64,000 bases of DNA from MWCR01 sp049325475 (GTDB lineage Bacteria; Patescibacteriota; Patescibacteriia; 2-12-FULL-60-25), in contig JBMOLN010000007.1 in the NCBI GenBank assembly GCA_049325475.1, positions 1-64,000 on the forward strand, given 5' to 3'. Position 1 is the first letter of the stretch; every line of letters starts with the position of its first letter. Below, one piece after another: positions 17,948 to 26,082 of the stretch. Both the position numbers and the translations under genes were made by a program. A model generated the notes under the pieces. It was not told the DNA's origin. It searched no databases and saw only the letters and a list, made by a program, of their open reading frames with translations.

Positions 17948-18079
17948 ATGCCAGCAAAGAAAAAGGCCAAGAAAAAGGTGGCTAAAAAGCCAGCAAAGAA
18001 AAAGGTGGCAAAGAAAAAGGTAGCAAAGAAAAAGGTAGCTCCAAAAAAGAAGAAGGCCGCTAAGAAAAAGAAGAAGTAA
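17948..18079 (+). CDS. Lysine-rich histone H1-like peptide, 43 aa
   Basis: 43 residues, 26 of them lysine; the rest are Ala, Val and Pro. It is built from repeats of AKKKV and PAKK, as in the C-terminal tails of histone H1 and bacterial H1-like proteins (Hc1-like). It is probably an abundant nucleic-acid-binding protein that neutralises DNA or RNA charge. It has a near-complete anti-16S ribosome site (GGGAGGTGAT) 4 nt before the ATG, the best in this window, plus an extended -10 and AT-rich upstream DNA, all pointing to high expression. A hairpin terminator follows. Confidence 0.85.
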   Translation: MPAKKKAKKKVAKKPAKKKVAKKKVAKKKVAPKKKKAAKKKKK

Positions 18080-18111
18080 TTATTTTTCATAAAACTTCTT
18101 CCTATAGGAGG

Positions 18112-18145
18112 AACTCCGCTCTCATGTAGGGCGGAGTTTAAGTTT
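18112..18145 (+). terminator. Terminator of the lysine-rich gene
   Basis: AACTCCGC / GCGGAGTT hairpin followed by a T-rich stretch. Confidence 0.65.
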
Positions 18146-18235
18146 ATACACTCTTGTGGACTCTGGAATTAAGATTCTAGACTAAGGACTTAAGTACTAG
18201 GTACTGGGTACTAAATAATAGATATTGGATTTTTT

Positions 18236-19474
18236 TTATAATGTGAGTTGCCGCGGCTTGTCATTATCGGAAAAAACATGTATCTCGCCGTAAATACCGT
18301 CATAACCCGGACGTACATCTACATTTCCGTTTCTCATCTTAATTATTGCGCCGGCAATATTCGGTTTTGCAAATTGCAGTAAATCTTGCTCTGACAAATC
18401 CAACAATATTCCAAACTCCGTTGCGTGTTGCAGCATTCTTTCATATTCATAGTTAACAGCCTTGGCTTGGACTCTTTTATTCATACTGTCGGCAATCAGT
18501 TCCATTAATGGAATTACATGCTTATACGGAACTTGACTTGCGGGTCTTGGGAAATCAGGATCCCTGTCAGCCAAATCCATAATTCTGGACAAAACTCCGA
18601 TTGTTAGCATTTTCCCGCAGATGGGACAGCGGCCTCCCAGTTTTTTTGATTTTTCCGGCTCGCACCAAAACTTGCAATCAGCATGGCCGTCGGCATGATA
18701 TTTACCCTCTTCCGGGAAAAATTCAATTGTCTCTTTAAACGAATTTAAATCATGCTCTCTTAATATTCTATGGAATTCTGAATATGAAACTTTGGGCATT
18801 TCAAAAATATTGGCCTCTCTCCCCAAATTCCTGCAAGAATGCGCGTCCGAATTGCTGATTAAAAATACGTTATCCAAAGCGCTCAATCTCCAGTTCATCG
18901 GCGGATCTGATGATAAACCTGTTTCGATTGCGTATATATACTTTGCGTAATCGCCAAAACACTCCTCGATTGAGTCAAAGCCCGATTTTGATCCGAAGAT
19001 GGCAAACCAAGGAGTCCAGGCGTGAGCGGGTATCAAGACTATTCTTTCGTCGATATCCAAAAGTATTTTAAGCAATTCTTCAGAGTCGATGCCCATTATC
19101 GGTCTGCCGTCGCTTTTTAAATTGTAACCTTTATCTTTTAAAGCGGTTATTGTTTTATCTAATGATTGCAAATCCGGAAAAAATAAAATATGGTGCAATC
19201 TTCTGGTTTTATCATGTTTTTTATAGATACAAGATACTTCTGTTGTTAAAAAAAAGGCCGTTTGTGCTGATTTATCTTTTAAATAAAAAACTCCTTCATT
19301 ATCTTCAAGCAAATCTCCGATTTCCTCTCTCCATTTAGGATGCAAAGCATCGGCCGTACCAACAAGGTCTATGCCTTTTCTCTCGCACACTTTTGCGATA
19401 TTGGTTAGGGTCAAATCCTTGGAGCATGATCTTGAAAATCTGGAATGTAAATGCAAATCCGCGATTATTTTCAT
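18236..19474 (-). CDS. Endonuclease Q-like PHP-domain protein
   Basis: 412 residues. The PHP metal site begins with DLHLHSRFS (residues 6-14) and continues with HAWTPWF (~150) and NSDAHS (~213). The segment HAWTPWFAIFGSKSGFDSIEECF is characteristic of the EndoQ family. A zinc site follows (C-x3-C near 268, CPIC near 281). EndoQ cuts 5' of deaminated bases such as hypoxanthine and uracil in DNA; it is best known from Thermococcales with scattered bacterial homologs. It stands alone, with no repair gene beside it. Confidence 0.82.
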   Translation of the reverse strand: MKIIADLHLHSRFSRSCSKDLTLTNIAKVCERKGIDLVGTADALHPKWREEIGDLLEDNEGVFYLKDKSAQTAFFLTTEVSCIYKKHDKTRRLHHILFFPDLQSLDKTITALKDKGYNLKSDGRPIMGIDSEELLKILLDIDERIVLIPAHAWTPWFAIFGSKSGFDSIEECFGDYAKYIYAIETGLSSDPPMNWRLSALDNVFLISNSDAHSCRNLGREANIFEMPKVSYSEFHRILREHDLNSFKETIEFFPEEGKYHADGHADCKFWCEPEKSKKLGGRCPICGKMLTIGVLSRIMDLADRDPDFPRPASQVPYKHVIPLMELIADSMNKRVQAKAVNYEYERMLQHATEFGILLDLSEQDLLQFAKPNIAGAIIKMRNGNVDVRPGYDGIYGEIHVFSDNDKPRQLTL

Positions 19475-19710
19475 ACAAATGATAAGATACTTGATTCGTC
19501 GGTTTATTACAAACTAAATAAATATTGCATTTGTTATTATGTGCAACTTAAAATATGCTTAATGCAGATCTTGAATTTTTTACAGCCGGACTGGTCTGTG
19601 CGGCCATATATATATTTTAATACTTTGTCGTCAAATGTCTTAATATCCGTTATGTATAGCTAAAAATTACAATCTTTACACATGTTGATAGTTTTTAAAA
19701 CAACAAAAAA

Positions 19711-19732
19711 ACAGCCTTGTGGCTGCTTTTTA
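19711..19732 (-). terminator. Intrinsic terminator of LytR_C gene
   Basis: CAGCC / GGCTG hairpin with a T run on the minus strand. Confidence 0.75.
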
Positions 19733-19735
19733 TAT

Positions 19736-20545
19736 TTAATTTATAAAATCGTTTCCCGCTATCACTGTATAATCTCCGCTTATCGAAGATTCACCCGCCG
19801 GCGCTTCAGAAATATCAGCACCCGTTATTTGTTTCAACAAAGCTTCTGTAGCCGGCATATTTTCTTCAGTATTCTTGATAATTATGGTTTTTTCATAATC
19901 CTTTAAATTGGCATCCCCAACTGAATTGACCGTTATATTTTTGCTTTCCAGAAAAGATTTCATCTTTCCCGCAATTCCCGCCGTACGTGTACCGTTTTTA
20001 ATATCAATTTTAGCTGCCTCCATTTGATACTGTGTTGCAAGATCCTCTGAAACTTCGGTTGCCGGCTGGTTCTGTGCGGTTGTCGTTGCCATTTCTTGGT
20101 TCTGCAGCTGCATCACAGACAGTAATTTATCTTTACTTACACTGTATAAAACTGCTTTATCCGACCAAACCAGCAGCCTGTCCCCATTCTCTGCGTTCTT
20201 GTAGAATTCGGGATTTCCCGATCTTAATAAGTCCGCATCCTGCACGGTCGCAACTGTCGGCTCTTCGTCTTTCTTAATTTCAATTAATTCCGATATCCTT
20301 TTAATTAATTGTGATATATCATTAGCATTAAGAACATCTTTCATCTGTTCTTCCTTTATTTGCGTCTGATCTGGAGCCGGCTCTTTCTTTTTCAAACCGT
20401 TTGTAAACATAAGTACCGCCGCCGCGATCAAAACAATCGCAATAACAGCAAGCAGAAAAAAAGGTTTTGTTGCCTGCTTTTGCGGTTCTACATCATTCGA
20501 TATCTGCTTCTTTGAAGCATTTGTATTCTTATTCTTTTTAATCAT
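19736..20545 (-). CDS. Membrane-anchored LytR C-terminal-domain protein
   Basis: 269 residues. A charged cytoplasmic N-terminus (~28 residues) precedes one membrane helix (residues ~29-48). After a linker, residues ~180-265 match the LytR_C domain (IDIKNGTRTAGIAGKMKSFL and the end GDYTVIAGNDF). In other bacteria this domain accompanies cell-wall polymer ligases or stands alone on the outside face; its ligand is unknown. No LCP catalytic domain is present. The gene is monocistronic. Confidence 0.78.
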   Translation of the reverse strand: MIKKNKNTNASKKQISNDVEPQKQATKPFFLLAVIAIVLIAAAVLMFTNGLKKKEPAPDQTQIKEEQMKDVLNANDISQLIKRISELIEIKKDEEPTVATVQDADLLRSGNPEFYKNAENGDRLLVWSDKAVLYSVSKDKLLSVMQLQNQEMATTTAQNQPATEVSEDLATQYQMEAAKIDIKNGTRTAGIAGKMKSFLESKNITVNSVGDANLKDYEKTIIIKNTEENMPATEALLKQITGADISEAPAGESSISGDYTVIAGNDFIN

Positions 20546-20621
20546 AGCTTAAAAAAGTATAGCATATTTGTATAATTGACCGAAAAAAACTGTGTACAAT
20601 TTTTTATTCAAATGTTCAACT

Positions 20622-20700
20622 AATTAAAAACCGTCCTTTTTGGACGGTTCGTATCTATTTTTTTCTTTTTATTATTTTTCCCACCACATAAATATTATAA
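20622..20700 (-). other. Possible short transcript with a 10-residue ORF
   Basis: On the minus strand a TTATAAT box is followed within a few nt by GTG and a reading frame for MVGKIIKRKK, then a strong terminator (AACCGTCC / GGACGGTT plus T run, 20625-20650). The peptide resembles the start of very small basic ribosome-associated proteins, but is far shorter. It could equally be a small RNA. Confidence 0.35.
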
Positions 20701-20859
20701 TCCAAAAAAGCATTTTGAGCCATTTTTTGCTAGATATAAATTAAAAATAGATTATTCTGTATGTTGATAAAATGTTTACTTAACAAAGGCATCTAATTTC
20801 GATGGATGCTTGCCGCCCAAACTCTGTTCGCGAATTCTCGTCCTTGCCGCCGCCAAAAA

Positions 20860-20925
20860 CCGGCGCTCGCTGCGGGACGTGCCGGAGTCCCTGTATATAT
20901 ATTTTCAATCAGTGCCGTATAACGC
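20860..20925 (-). repeat. Paired-hairpin dispersed repeat (minus copy)
   Basis: Read on the minus strand: GGCACTGATT, AT-rich TATATATA, GGGAC, CCGCAGCGAGCGCCGG. It aligns with the copy at 3551-3625. I see no convincing gene in 20701-21420; it holds repeats only. Confidence 0.6.
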
Positions 20926-21261
20926 GATTCGTCAAACAACACATGATACACCATGCGCGGCCTGCATCATACGGTGTCAGGGCGCGATATATGGTGTTTA
21001 TCGCTAAACCCTGGACTCATGCCTGCTCCGTCGTTTAATTTTGATAATCTCTATGTACGGAGCCTGCCCCCTTGGCGTGACGAACCGAAGCAGATTCGTA
21101 TAAACTGTTGAACTGGAATGCCGGAATCTGTAATCCTTTTTGATTCTGATCACTGATCCTGATACTCATTCATAGTCATAATGCACAGACACCATCAGAG
21201 GTGACGTGCCGTAAAGGCACGCTTGAGGGCCGCTGCTCTTATACGGGGTAATCAGAGACAT

Positions 21262-21420
21262 GATTCCATGCTCCGTATTCCGTGCTCCGTACTTCGTGCC
21301 CTGACACCGTACGGCGCAAGGCGTGCTTAAATCCTCCGAAGCTTCATGTGAAGGAGGACGTACTCCATGCTCCGTGCTCCGACATTCCATGTTCCAAGTT
21401 CCAAGTTGCAAATTCCGTGT
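21262..21420. repeat. Heptamer arrays around a dispersed hairpin repeat (copy 2)
   Basis: Units CCATGCT, CCGTATT, CCGTGCT, CCGTACT flank the hairpin at 21313-21367, which is the reverse complement of 2819-2872. A second array (CCATGTT, CCAAGTT, CCAAGTT) follows. Confidence 0.7.
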
Positions 21421-21427
21421 TTTTTTT

Positions 21428-21460
21428 GAAGATAAAAAAACACCCTGTCATCCGATCAGG
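21428..21460 (-). terminator. Terminator without an obvious gene
   Basis: CCCTG / CAGGG hairpin with a T run on the minus strand. The nearest upstream minus-strand promoter-like box is near 21615, leaving room for a ~170-nt RNA. Confidence 0.5.
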
Positions 21461-21607
21461 GCGTTTTGCCAGTACGTTTTTGGCACTGACTTTGTTATCT
21501 TGATTTTGAGACAACGTTGGGTTTTTGATTTTCGCCGTTTATATTTGTTTTTTGTGGGTGGTGGGTTTGAAGGTGCACCGGCGAATCTCTTTTTCTCACC
21601 CTACACA

Positions 21608-21632
21608 TATTGTATCCAATATTTATACAATA
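21608..21632. promoter_or_regulatory. Inverted repeat resembling an operator
   Basis: TATTGTAT, 9 nt, ATACAATA: perfect 8-bp arms. TACAAT could be a minus-strand -10 box for the orphan terminator at 21428. No binding protein can be named. Confidence 0.4.
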
Positions 21633-21634
21633 TA

Positions 21635-21663
21635 AAAATCTCAGCTGTATATAGCCGAGAATT
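21635..21663 (-). terminator. Terminator of the 68-aa gene
   Basis: CTCGGCT / AGCTGAG hairpin followed by ATTTTT on the minus strand. Confidence 0.55.
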
Positions 21664-21715
21664 AAATATTTCTTTCTTGGGGATAATATGAGCAATGCTT
21701 GTGTTTAAATGCTTT

Positions 21716-21922
21716 TTATAACGATACGGGATTGATTCGTGCCCATGCCGGAGCGCTCGGATCGAATAATAAATAGATAAATGCAATTACAAAAATTATC
21801 ACTAATAATGAAAGATGCCAGTGTATCACGTGCTTCATCCAATAATTTATATCATGATTATGGGCATGCTCTTTAATATCCAGATTCAAACTCTTCCTTT
21901 TTATAATCTTTCTCTTTTTCAT
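21716..21922 (-). CDS. Small single-pass membrane protein, 68 aa, leaderless
   Basis: A basic N-terminus (MKKRKIIKRK), a His-rich stretch, then one membrane helix (about 34-52, LSLLVIIFVIAFIYLLF) and a short tail. An extended -10 (TGGTATAAT, box at 21929-21934) ends exactly 6 nt before this ATG, which fixes the start and makes the mRNA leaderless. An in-frame upstream extension is rejected. Function unknown; the His residues could bind metal. Confidence 0.65.
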   Translation of the reverse strand: MKKRKIIKRKSLNLDIKEHAHNHDINYWMKHVIHWHLSLLVIIFVIAFIYLLFDPSAPAWARINPVSL

Positions 21923-22039
21923 GGTTATATTATACCAGAATAAAAAACGGGAATAAAGGATCCTCGGATGCATCCCAGCGAACCGGCTTGCTTAAAAAAA
22001 CATCCGTGGGTAGATAAAAATCATGGATCCGTATCGAAC

Positions 22040-22071
22040 AAAAAAGGATAGTTCGTCAACTATCCTTAAAG
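22040..22071 (-). terminator. Intrinsic terminator
   Basis: AAGGATAGTT / AACTATCCTT hairpin followed by T run on the minus strand. Confidence 0.85.
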
Positions 22072-22094
22072 TGCACTGCAAGAGTACGGTCGAA

Positions 22095-23060
22095 TCATAG
22101 AGCCAAAGGGTAAACACCATCCGGGGAATAAATTCCTTCGTACACTCCCGGTCGGGTCACCTTGCAGCCCGGCAAAAGAATAGTCCCCGGTCTAAAGATG
22201 GCTCCGGGACGGATCTCGACGCCATCACCGGCGATAAGCCCCAATTTCGTTCTTCCTGTGGGAATTGGATTGATGGGTCCCCCGTTATATTTGCGGATTA
22301 CAATTTTATCGCGTTCGCGGGCATTCTTGTGCTCGATGGCTACATGTGAGCCGATATGGCAGTTTTTACCAATAATGCTATACGCTACATCCGTAAAGCC
22401 CAAAATCTGTGTTCCGGCTCTGATAATTGAGCCTCTGGCTACAACACCATAAGCGATCAGGCCGCCCATGCCCGAGTATCCGCTTTTAGCGTCAGCAAAG
22501 CTCTCGCCATCGCCTATAATAACATGCCCGTTTAATCCGCCGCTGTGGCGAATTTGTACCCAGGGACCAAGAAAACACGGTCCCCAGACTTTTGCGGTTT
22601 TGTCAATACGTACGGATTTTCCGCCACGTAAACGCAAAAATTTTGGATCTATTGTCGCGTCAGGATCAATGCGCTTGTGGGTATCTTTTTTATAAAAATC
22701 TGTAAGTACGGGATACATAGCCTGCTCGTCCAACGAAACTTCAAGCCGCTTATTCCCTGTCCGGATTGTTCGTGTAGGCAAATTTCCAATACAATCCAAA
22801 ATCAAATTCAAGCGGAAAAGCGCTTCCCAGGGCTTGTCGTCATCATGGAAAAGCTGAACAATTCTTGGCTTTGCTGTGTGATTTTCTCCCGAATCAACAA
22901 CAACTCGGCCATAAACTTCTTCCTCAAAATCATGCTCTTCTGCCGAAATATAAACATTTTGTTTTATTTGAGCTTCGCTATATTCAAACGCTTGCCGCTC
23001 TATTCCTTTGAGGTCAAAGAACAATTCTTTTACCTGAGGTGCCCCGAATTTACCCAGCAT
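22095..23060 (-). CDS. Left-handed beta-helix (hexapeptide repeat) protein, nucleotidyl/acyltransferase-like
   Basis: 321 residues. The first ~130 residues are an uncharacterised alpha/beta region. From ~135 on, imperfect hexapeptide repeats (DPDATIDP, VRIDKTAKVWGP, GHVIIGDGE, GVVARGSIIRAGTQI, NCHIGSHVAIEH, GDGVEIRPGAIFRPGTILLPG) build a left-handed beta-helix as in GlmU C-domains and sugar-nucleotide acyltransferases. It may act in sugar-nucleotide or envelope metabolism; substrate unknown. AAAGGAG lies 7 nt before the ATG at 23060. Confidence 0.75.
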   Translation of the reverse strand: MLGKFGAPQVKELFFDLKGIERQAFEYSEAQIKQNVYISAEEHDFEEEVYGRVVVDSGENHTAKPRIVQLFHDDDKPWEALFRLNLILDCIGNLPTRTIRTGNKRLEVSLDEQAMYPVLTDFYKKDTHKRIDPDATIDPKFLRLRGGKSVRIDKTAKVWGPCFLGPWVQIRHSGGLNGHVIIGDGESFADAKSGYSGMGGLIAYGVVARGSIIRAGTQILGFTDVAYSIIGKNCHIGSHVAIEHKNARERDKIVIRKYNGGPINPIPTGRTKLGLIAGDGVEIRPGAIFRPGTILLPGCKVTRPGVYEGIYSPDGVYPLAL

Positions 23061-23094
23061 CTTGCGCTCCTTTGTGTAAAAGCATGAATAGCTT

Positions 23095-23240
23095 AAAAAA
23101 ATATCCACACACTGTCAACAATATAAAATTTGTTAAAAAATGGCTAAATTTAGATAATTTATATGTAGATAAAAAAAATTTTTTTAATATTACCTGCTTA
23201 TATCTATTAAAAATATTTATGTGGATATTTTATAGATTAA
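23095..23240. promoter_or_regulatory. AT-rich intergenic with two near-DnaA boxes
   Basis: ATATCCACA near 23099 and TGTGGATAT near 23219 each differ by one base from the DnaA box and face each other across ~110 bp of AT-rich DNA. Confidence 0.35.
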
Positions 23241-23241
23241 T

Positions 23242-23267
23242 AAAAAAGTCCCCGTATCAAGGACTTT
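23242..23267 (-). terminator. Intrinsic terminator
   Basis: AAAGTCC / GGACTTT hairpin with T run on the minus strand after the 188-aa gene. Confidence 0.85.
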
Positions 23268-23272
23268 AAGAT

Positions 23273-23839
23273 TTAGATATGCACACTGATAAAATATCGC
23301 ATGAGCTCTCTGGCCCGCTTTTGGCGCGGCAAATTTTTTGACCACTCTCTAAGCAAGACATTGGGAATATCGGAAAATTCCACAACCTTCACCGATAGCG
23401 AATCCTGATCTTTTGTCTGGATCCTCCAGATCAAAGCATCATTATTCATATCCAGAAGCAAGGGCATTTCTCCTCCGTAAATTCCGATCTTGCGGCGGTC
23501 GATTCCTATCAGCAAAAAACGAATTCCTTGTTCGCCTAAAATCGGAAAGTCTTTAATCACATCATTATCGTTATTCAGATCCAGCGGCTCGGCGCACTCT
23601 CTTATGAGCTGCGCCCACCTGCCCGAAATAAGCGAACGGCATAGTTCCTCGAAAAACGGCTTGCCTCTAAAAAGAAATGCCAGCCAGCCCTCCCGGTCCG
23701 GTCGCTCTGCCGTTCTTTGAGATGCCAGCCAGGCACAGACAAGTCTTTTTTCTTCAGCGGTTAATCCGGGTGTGAAAGCAGGGCCCGGATCTATCCGATT
23801 ACTGTATTTTTGTAGCAGCTGGATAATTTCCCTGCTCAC
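23273..23839 (-). CDS. Hypothetical protein, 188 aa
   Basis: Soluble protein, not recognised. The N-terminal half is helical and aromatic (EGWLAFLFRGKPFFEELC); the centre has a beta-like region with IRFLLIGIDRRKIGIYGGEMPLLLDMNND. The GTG start at 23839 is supported by AAAGGAGG 5 nt upstream. It is a single-gene unit with a strong terminator. Style (ribosome site, length, monocistronic) resembles other unknowns at 24049, 37586 and 39001. Confidence 0.65.
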   Translation of the reverse strand: MSREIIQLLQKYSNRIDPGPAFTPGLTAEEKRLVCAWLASQRTAERPDREGWLAFLFRGKPFFEELCRSLISGRWAQLIRECAEPLDLNNDNDVIKDFPILGEQGIRFLLIGIDRRKIGIYGGEMPLLLDMNNDALIWRIQTKDQDSLSVKVVEFSDIPNVLLREWSKNLPRQKRARELMRYFISVHI

Positions 23840-24048
23840 TTCCGCCTCCTTTCAAAGTACTCCTTTTTACAAAGCTTAAAAATAATGACCGATAATGGGC
23901 GAATTGTCAACATCAACAAGCTAAATCCTATGAAAATTGTTCCAATTCCATATTTATCAAATTAAACGCCTTGCTACACCAAAATGCGGCGCTCTTGACA
24001 ATTTAATTAAACTATTATAAAAACTTTTCGTGCAAAAGGAGCTTGACA

Positions 24049-24699
24049 ATGACAGATTCAACCAATCAAATAAGCCAAATTACTCACGATGTCCATATTC
24101 CCTTTCGTCTATCAACGGATATCAGACACGGCAAGTGTGAGGAAATAAAATTCATCTACCGCGGAGGACGCATCAAATACTTTCTGGAAAGCCAAATGTC
24201 TACCGCGATGATCATCGGAAAAGAAATTCTTTATATTTACCCTACGCGCTACCGTCAACGCACGCACCATCAGGACGGCACGCCCTGCCGCTTGGAAAGA
24301 TCTGGGGATTTGGCGAACTACTTTACCTCGGAGGTATATCTTAATTGGGCATTCTGTGAAGAGGCATCATGGCATGAAATCAAGATGAATACGGATCCGA
24401 AAGATCTGAAATACTGCCAAAATACACGAGAACAGCCTGAGCAGTTCACCTGCCTGCCCTTAACCGATATTTCAGGAAAAAGCATCAAATATTACTTCCG
24501 TCTGGTCGGTCGGCTTCTTGTCAGCCGCGAAACAGCCGCCTTCTTACCCCACCCGGACCCCAACTTCAATTATTACTTTTCTTATGATGCCGAAGTAAAA
24601 GAATCCGAATACTATTACGAAGACGGTCAATTGCTTGCAACGGCAACCGTTTATGATAATCCCTTCGGTCCTTATACGAATTATCAACTCAAGCTCTAA
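24049..24699 (+). CDS. Hypothetical protein, 216 aa
   Basis: Soluble, Tyr-rich, beta-rich protein with no recognised domain. AAAGGAG precedes the ATG at 24049; a TTG two codons earlier is less likely. TTGACA at 23995 and a TATAAA-type box give a promoter. A terminator (24691-24712) overlaps the stop. No signal peptide. Confidence 0.65.
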   Translation: MTDSTNQISQITHDVHIPFRLSTDIRHGKCEEIKFIYRGGRIKYFLESQMSTAMIIGKEILYIYPTRYRQRTHHQDGTPCRLERSGDLANYFTSEVYLNWAFCEEASWHEIKMNTDPKDLKYCQNTREQPEQFTCLPLTDISGKSIKYYFRLVGRLLVSRETAAFLPHPDPNFNYYFSYDAEVKESEYYYEDGQLLATATVYDNPFGPYTNYQLKL

Positions 24700-24712
24700 C
24701 CGAGCTTTTTTT
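24691..24712 (+). terminator. Intrinsic terminator
   Basis: AAGCTC / GAGCTT hairpin then T run, overlapping the stop codon of the 216-aa gene. Confidence 0.85.
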
Positions 24713-24727
24713 ATTTACCTATGGATA

Positions 24728-25513
24728 TTAGTTATTGCTTAAAGCCTGCCAAATCAACTCAAACTTAATTTTTTCAAGCTCGGCCAATTCCTTTGATTCA
24801 ATAATAATCGCCATCTTCTCTTTCCAAGATGCAATCAGCATTTTATTGTTGTAAATGTTTACTTCCGGCGAAAAACTCATCCGAACATTCGGTAAAAATC
24901 TGATTTCCCGCATTTCATCTTGATCATGTTTATGACGCTCTCGGCTCAAAGCATTATCCGGACAAATCGCTCTGATATAAATTTTCTTGTTTGCGCGTCT
25001 TTTATAATATTGCGGAAAAAAGTTTGGCAAAGCCTCATGCATGGTAGCCACATTCGCGTACGCCATAATCGGCTCGCGTGATGCCAGCGTATCCTCATAA
25101 GCCTCGCGCATGCCCTTCTCCCCTTCAAAAAACTGGACCTTCGGGCGCATGGGCGCTATATCTTGTAATGATATAAACTGCGGCATCAGCTCTTCCAGTC
25201 GTTTTTTATCCCTTTCCGCTTTTGCGACTTTTTCTTGTTTTTCATTTTCCAGATAATTAATGAGCAACTCCGGATTTGTAGCGCTGAATATTGTCTGCGA
25301 CCCCTTATGATAGCGGCTGACCACGCCCTTTTGGACCAAACCTTCTAAAACATCATAGACGGTTGTTCGGTTTAACTCTGTCTTTTTGGCTAAAATACCC
25401 GCTTTTCCTGATCCAATTTTCAATAATTCCAAATAGATTTTAATCTCTTTTTGCGTCATTCCCGCGGTTTCTAGTGCTTCATTTAACAAATGTTGTGGAT
25501 TCTGTTTCGACAT
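24728..25513 (-). CDS. TrmB-family transcriptional regulator
   Basis: 261 residues. Residues ~14-85 are a winged helix-turn-helix of the TrmB type (MTQKEIKIYLELLKIGSGKAGILAKKTELNRTTVYDVLEGL, a helix-turn-helix followed by a GVVSRY wing). A short coiled coil (residues ~90-115) links it to a C-terminal effector domain of ~140 residues. TrmB proteins are common in archaea and in Patescibacteria and usually sense sugars. The target genes are not evident here: the divergent neighbour at 25643 is a candidate. Confidence 0.85.
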   Translation of the reverse strand: MSKQNPQHLLNEALETAGMTQKEIKIYLELLKIGSGKAGILAKKTELNRTTVYDVLEGLVQKGVVSRYHKGSQTIFSATNPELLINYLENEKQEKVAKAERDKKRLEELMPQFISLQDIAPMRPKVQFFEGEKGMREAYEDTLASREPIMAYANVATMHEALPNFFPQYYKRRANKKIYIRAICPDNALSRERHKHDQDEMREIRFLPNVRMSFSPEVNIYNNKMLIASWKEKMAIIIESKELAELEKIKFELIWQALSNN

Positions 25514-25642
25514 ATTTTTAGCTTATTTATAAACAAAATTAACCTTTTTCTTAGCCATATCTTACCATGCTCAAACACTTTTGTCAATTTAGTGTATGCT
25601 GTATTTAAACAAAATCAACAGCACATTACATAAAGGAAAAAA

Positions 25643-25990
25643 ATGGAAATCGAAGAAATGAGCAATGAAGAATTGAAAAACGCTCTTAAACAAATCTTTG
25701 CAGAGGGCCATCCCGGCGGGGACATTTGCGGTGCCGTCCGCGGAGACGGATTTGCCACCGGCGAGCACCTTCAGGCCATCTGCCTGGTCAAAGAAGCCCT
25801 CCGGCGAGGCTATGCAAATTATGGAATGAAGCATTCCATAATGGCCTTCATTGCCGAATTCGTAAATGACGAGTACTCGGCCAGAGTACTTTCATTTACG
25901 CTCAGCGGTTATCGCGGAGATGACCTTTCGACCGAAGAATGGTCGGAGGTGGCGGAGGCAATGCAAGCCAAACTCGCCTCGCCAACCTGA
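25643..25990 (+). CDS. Hypothetical protein, 115 aa
   Basis: Small acidic helical protein, divergent from the TrmB-type regulator and therefore possibly controlled by it. AAAGG lies before the ATG. No domain recognised. After the stop there is a perfect hairpin (GGCATAAACCG / CGGTTTATGCC, 26012-26035) without a T tract. Confidence 0.6.
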   Translation: MEIEEMSNEELKNALKQIFAEGHPGGDICGAVRGDGFATGEHLQAICLVKEALRRGYANYGMKHSIMAFIAEFVNDEYSARVLSFTLSGYRGDDLSTEEWSEVAEAMQAKLASPT

Positions 25991-26082
25991 TCTCCATCAA
26001 ACGGTCTCGGCATAAACCGTTCGGTTTATGCCATCCCACCTAAACTCACGAATACTCGCGGTTTTAGATGGTATAATACAAT

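Noticed and set aside
20802..21038. A 78-codon plus-strand frame
   Set aside because: It is translated from dispersed hairpin repeats and heptamer units; no ribosome site or promoter.
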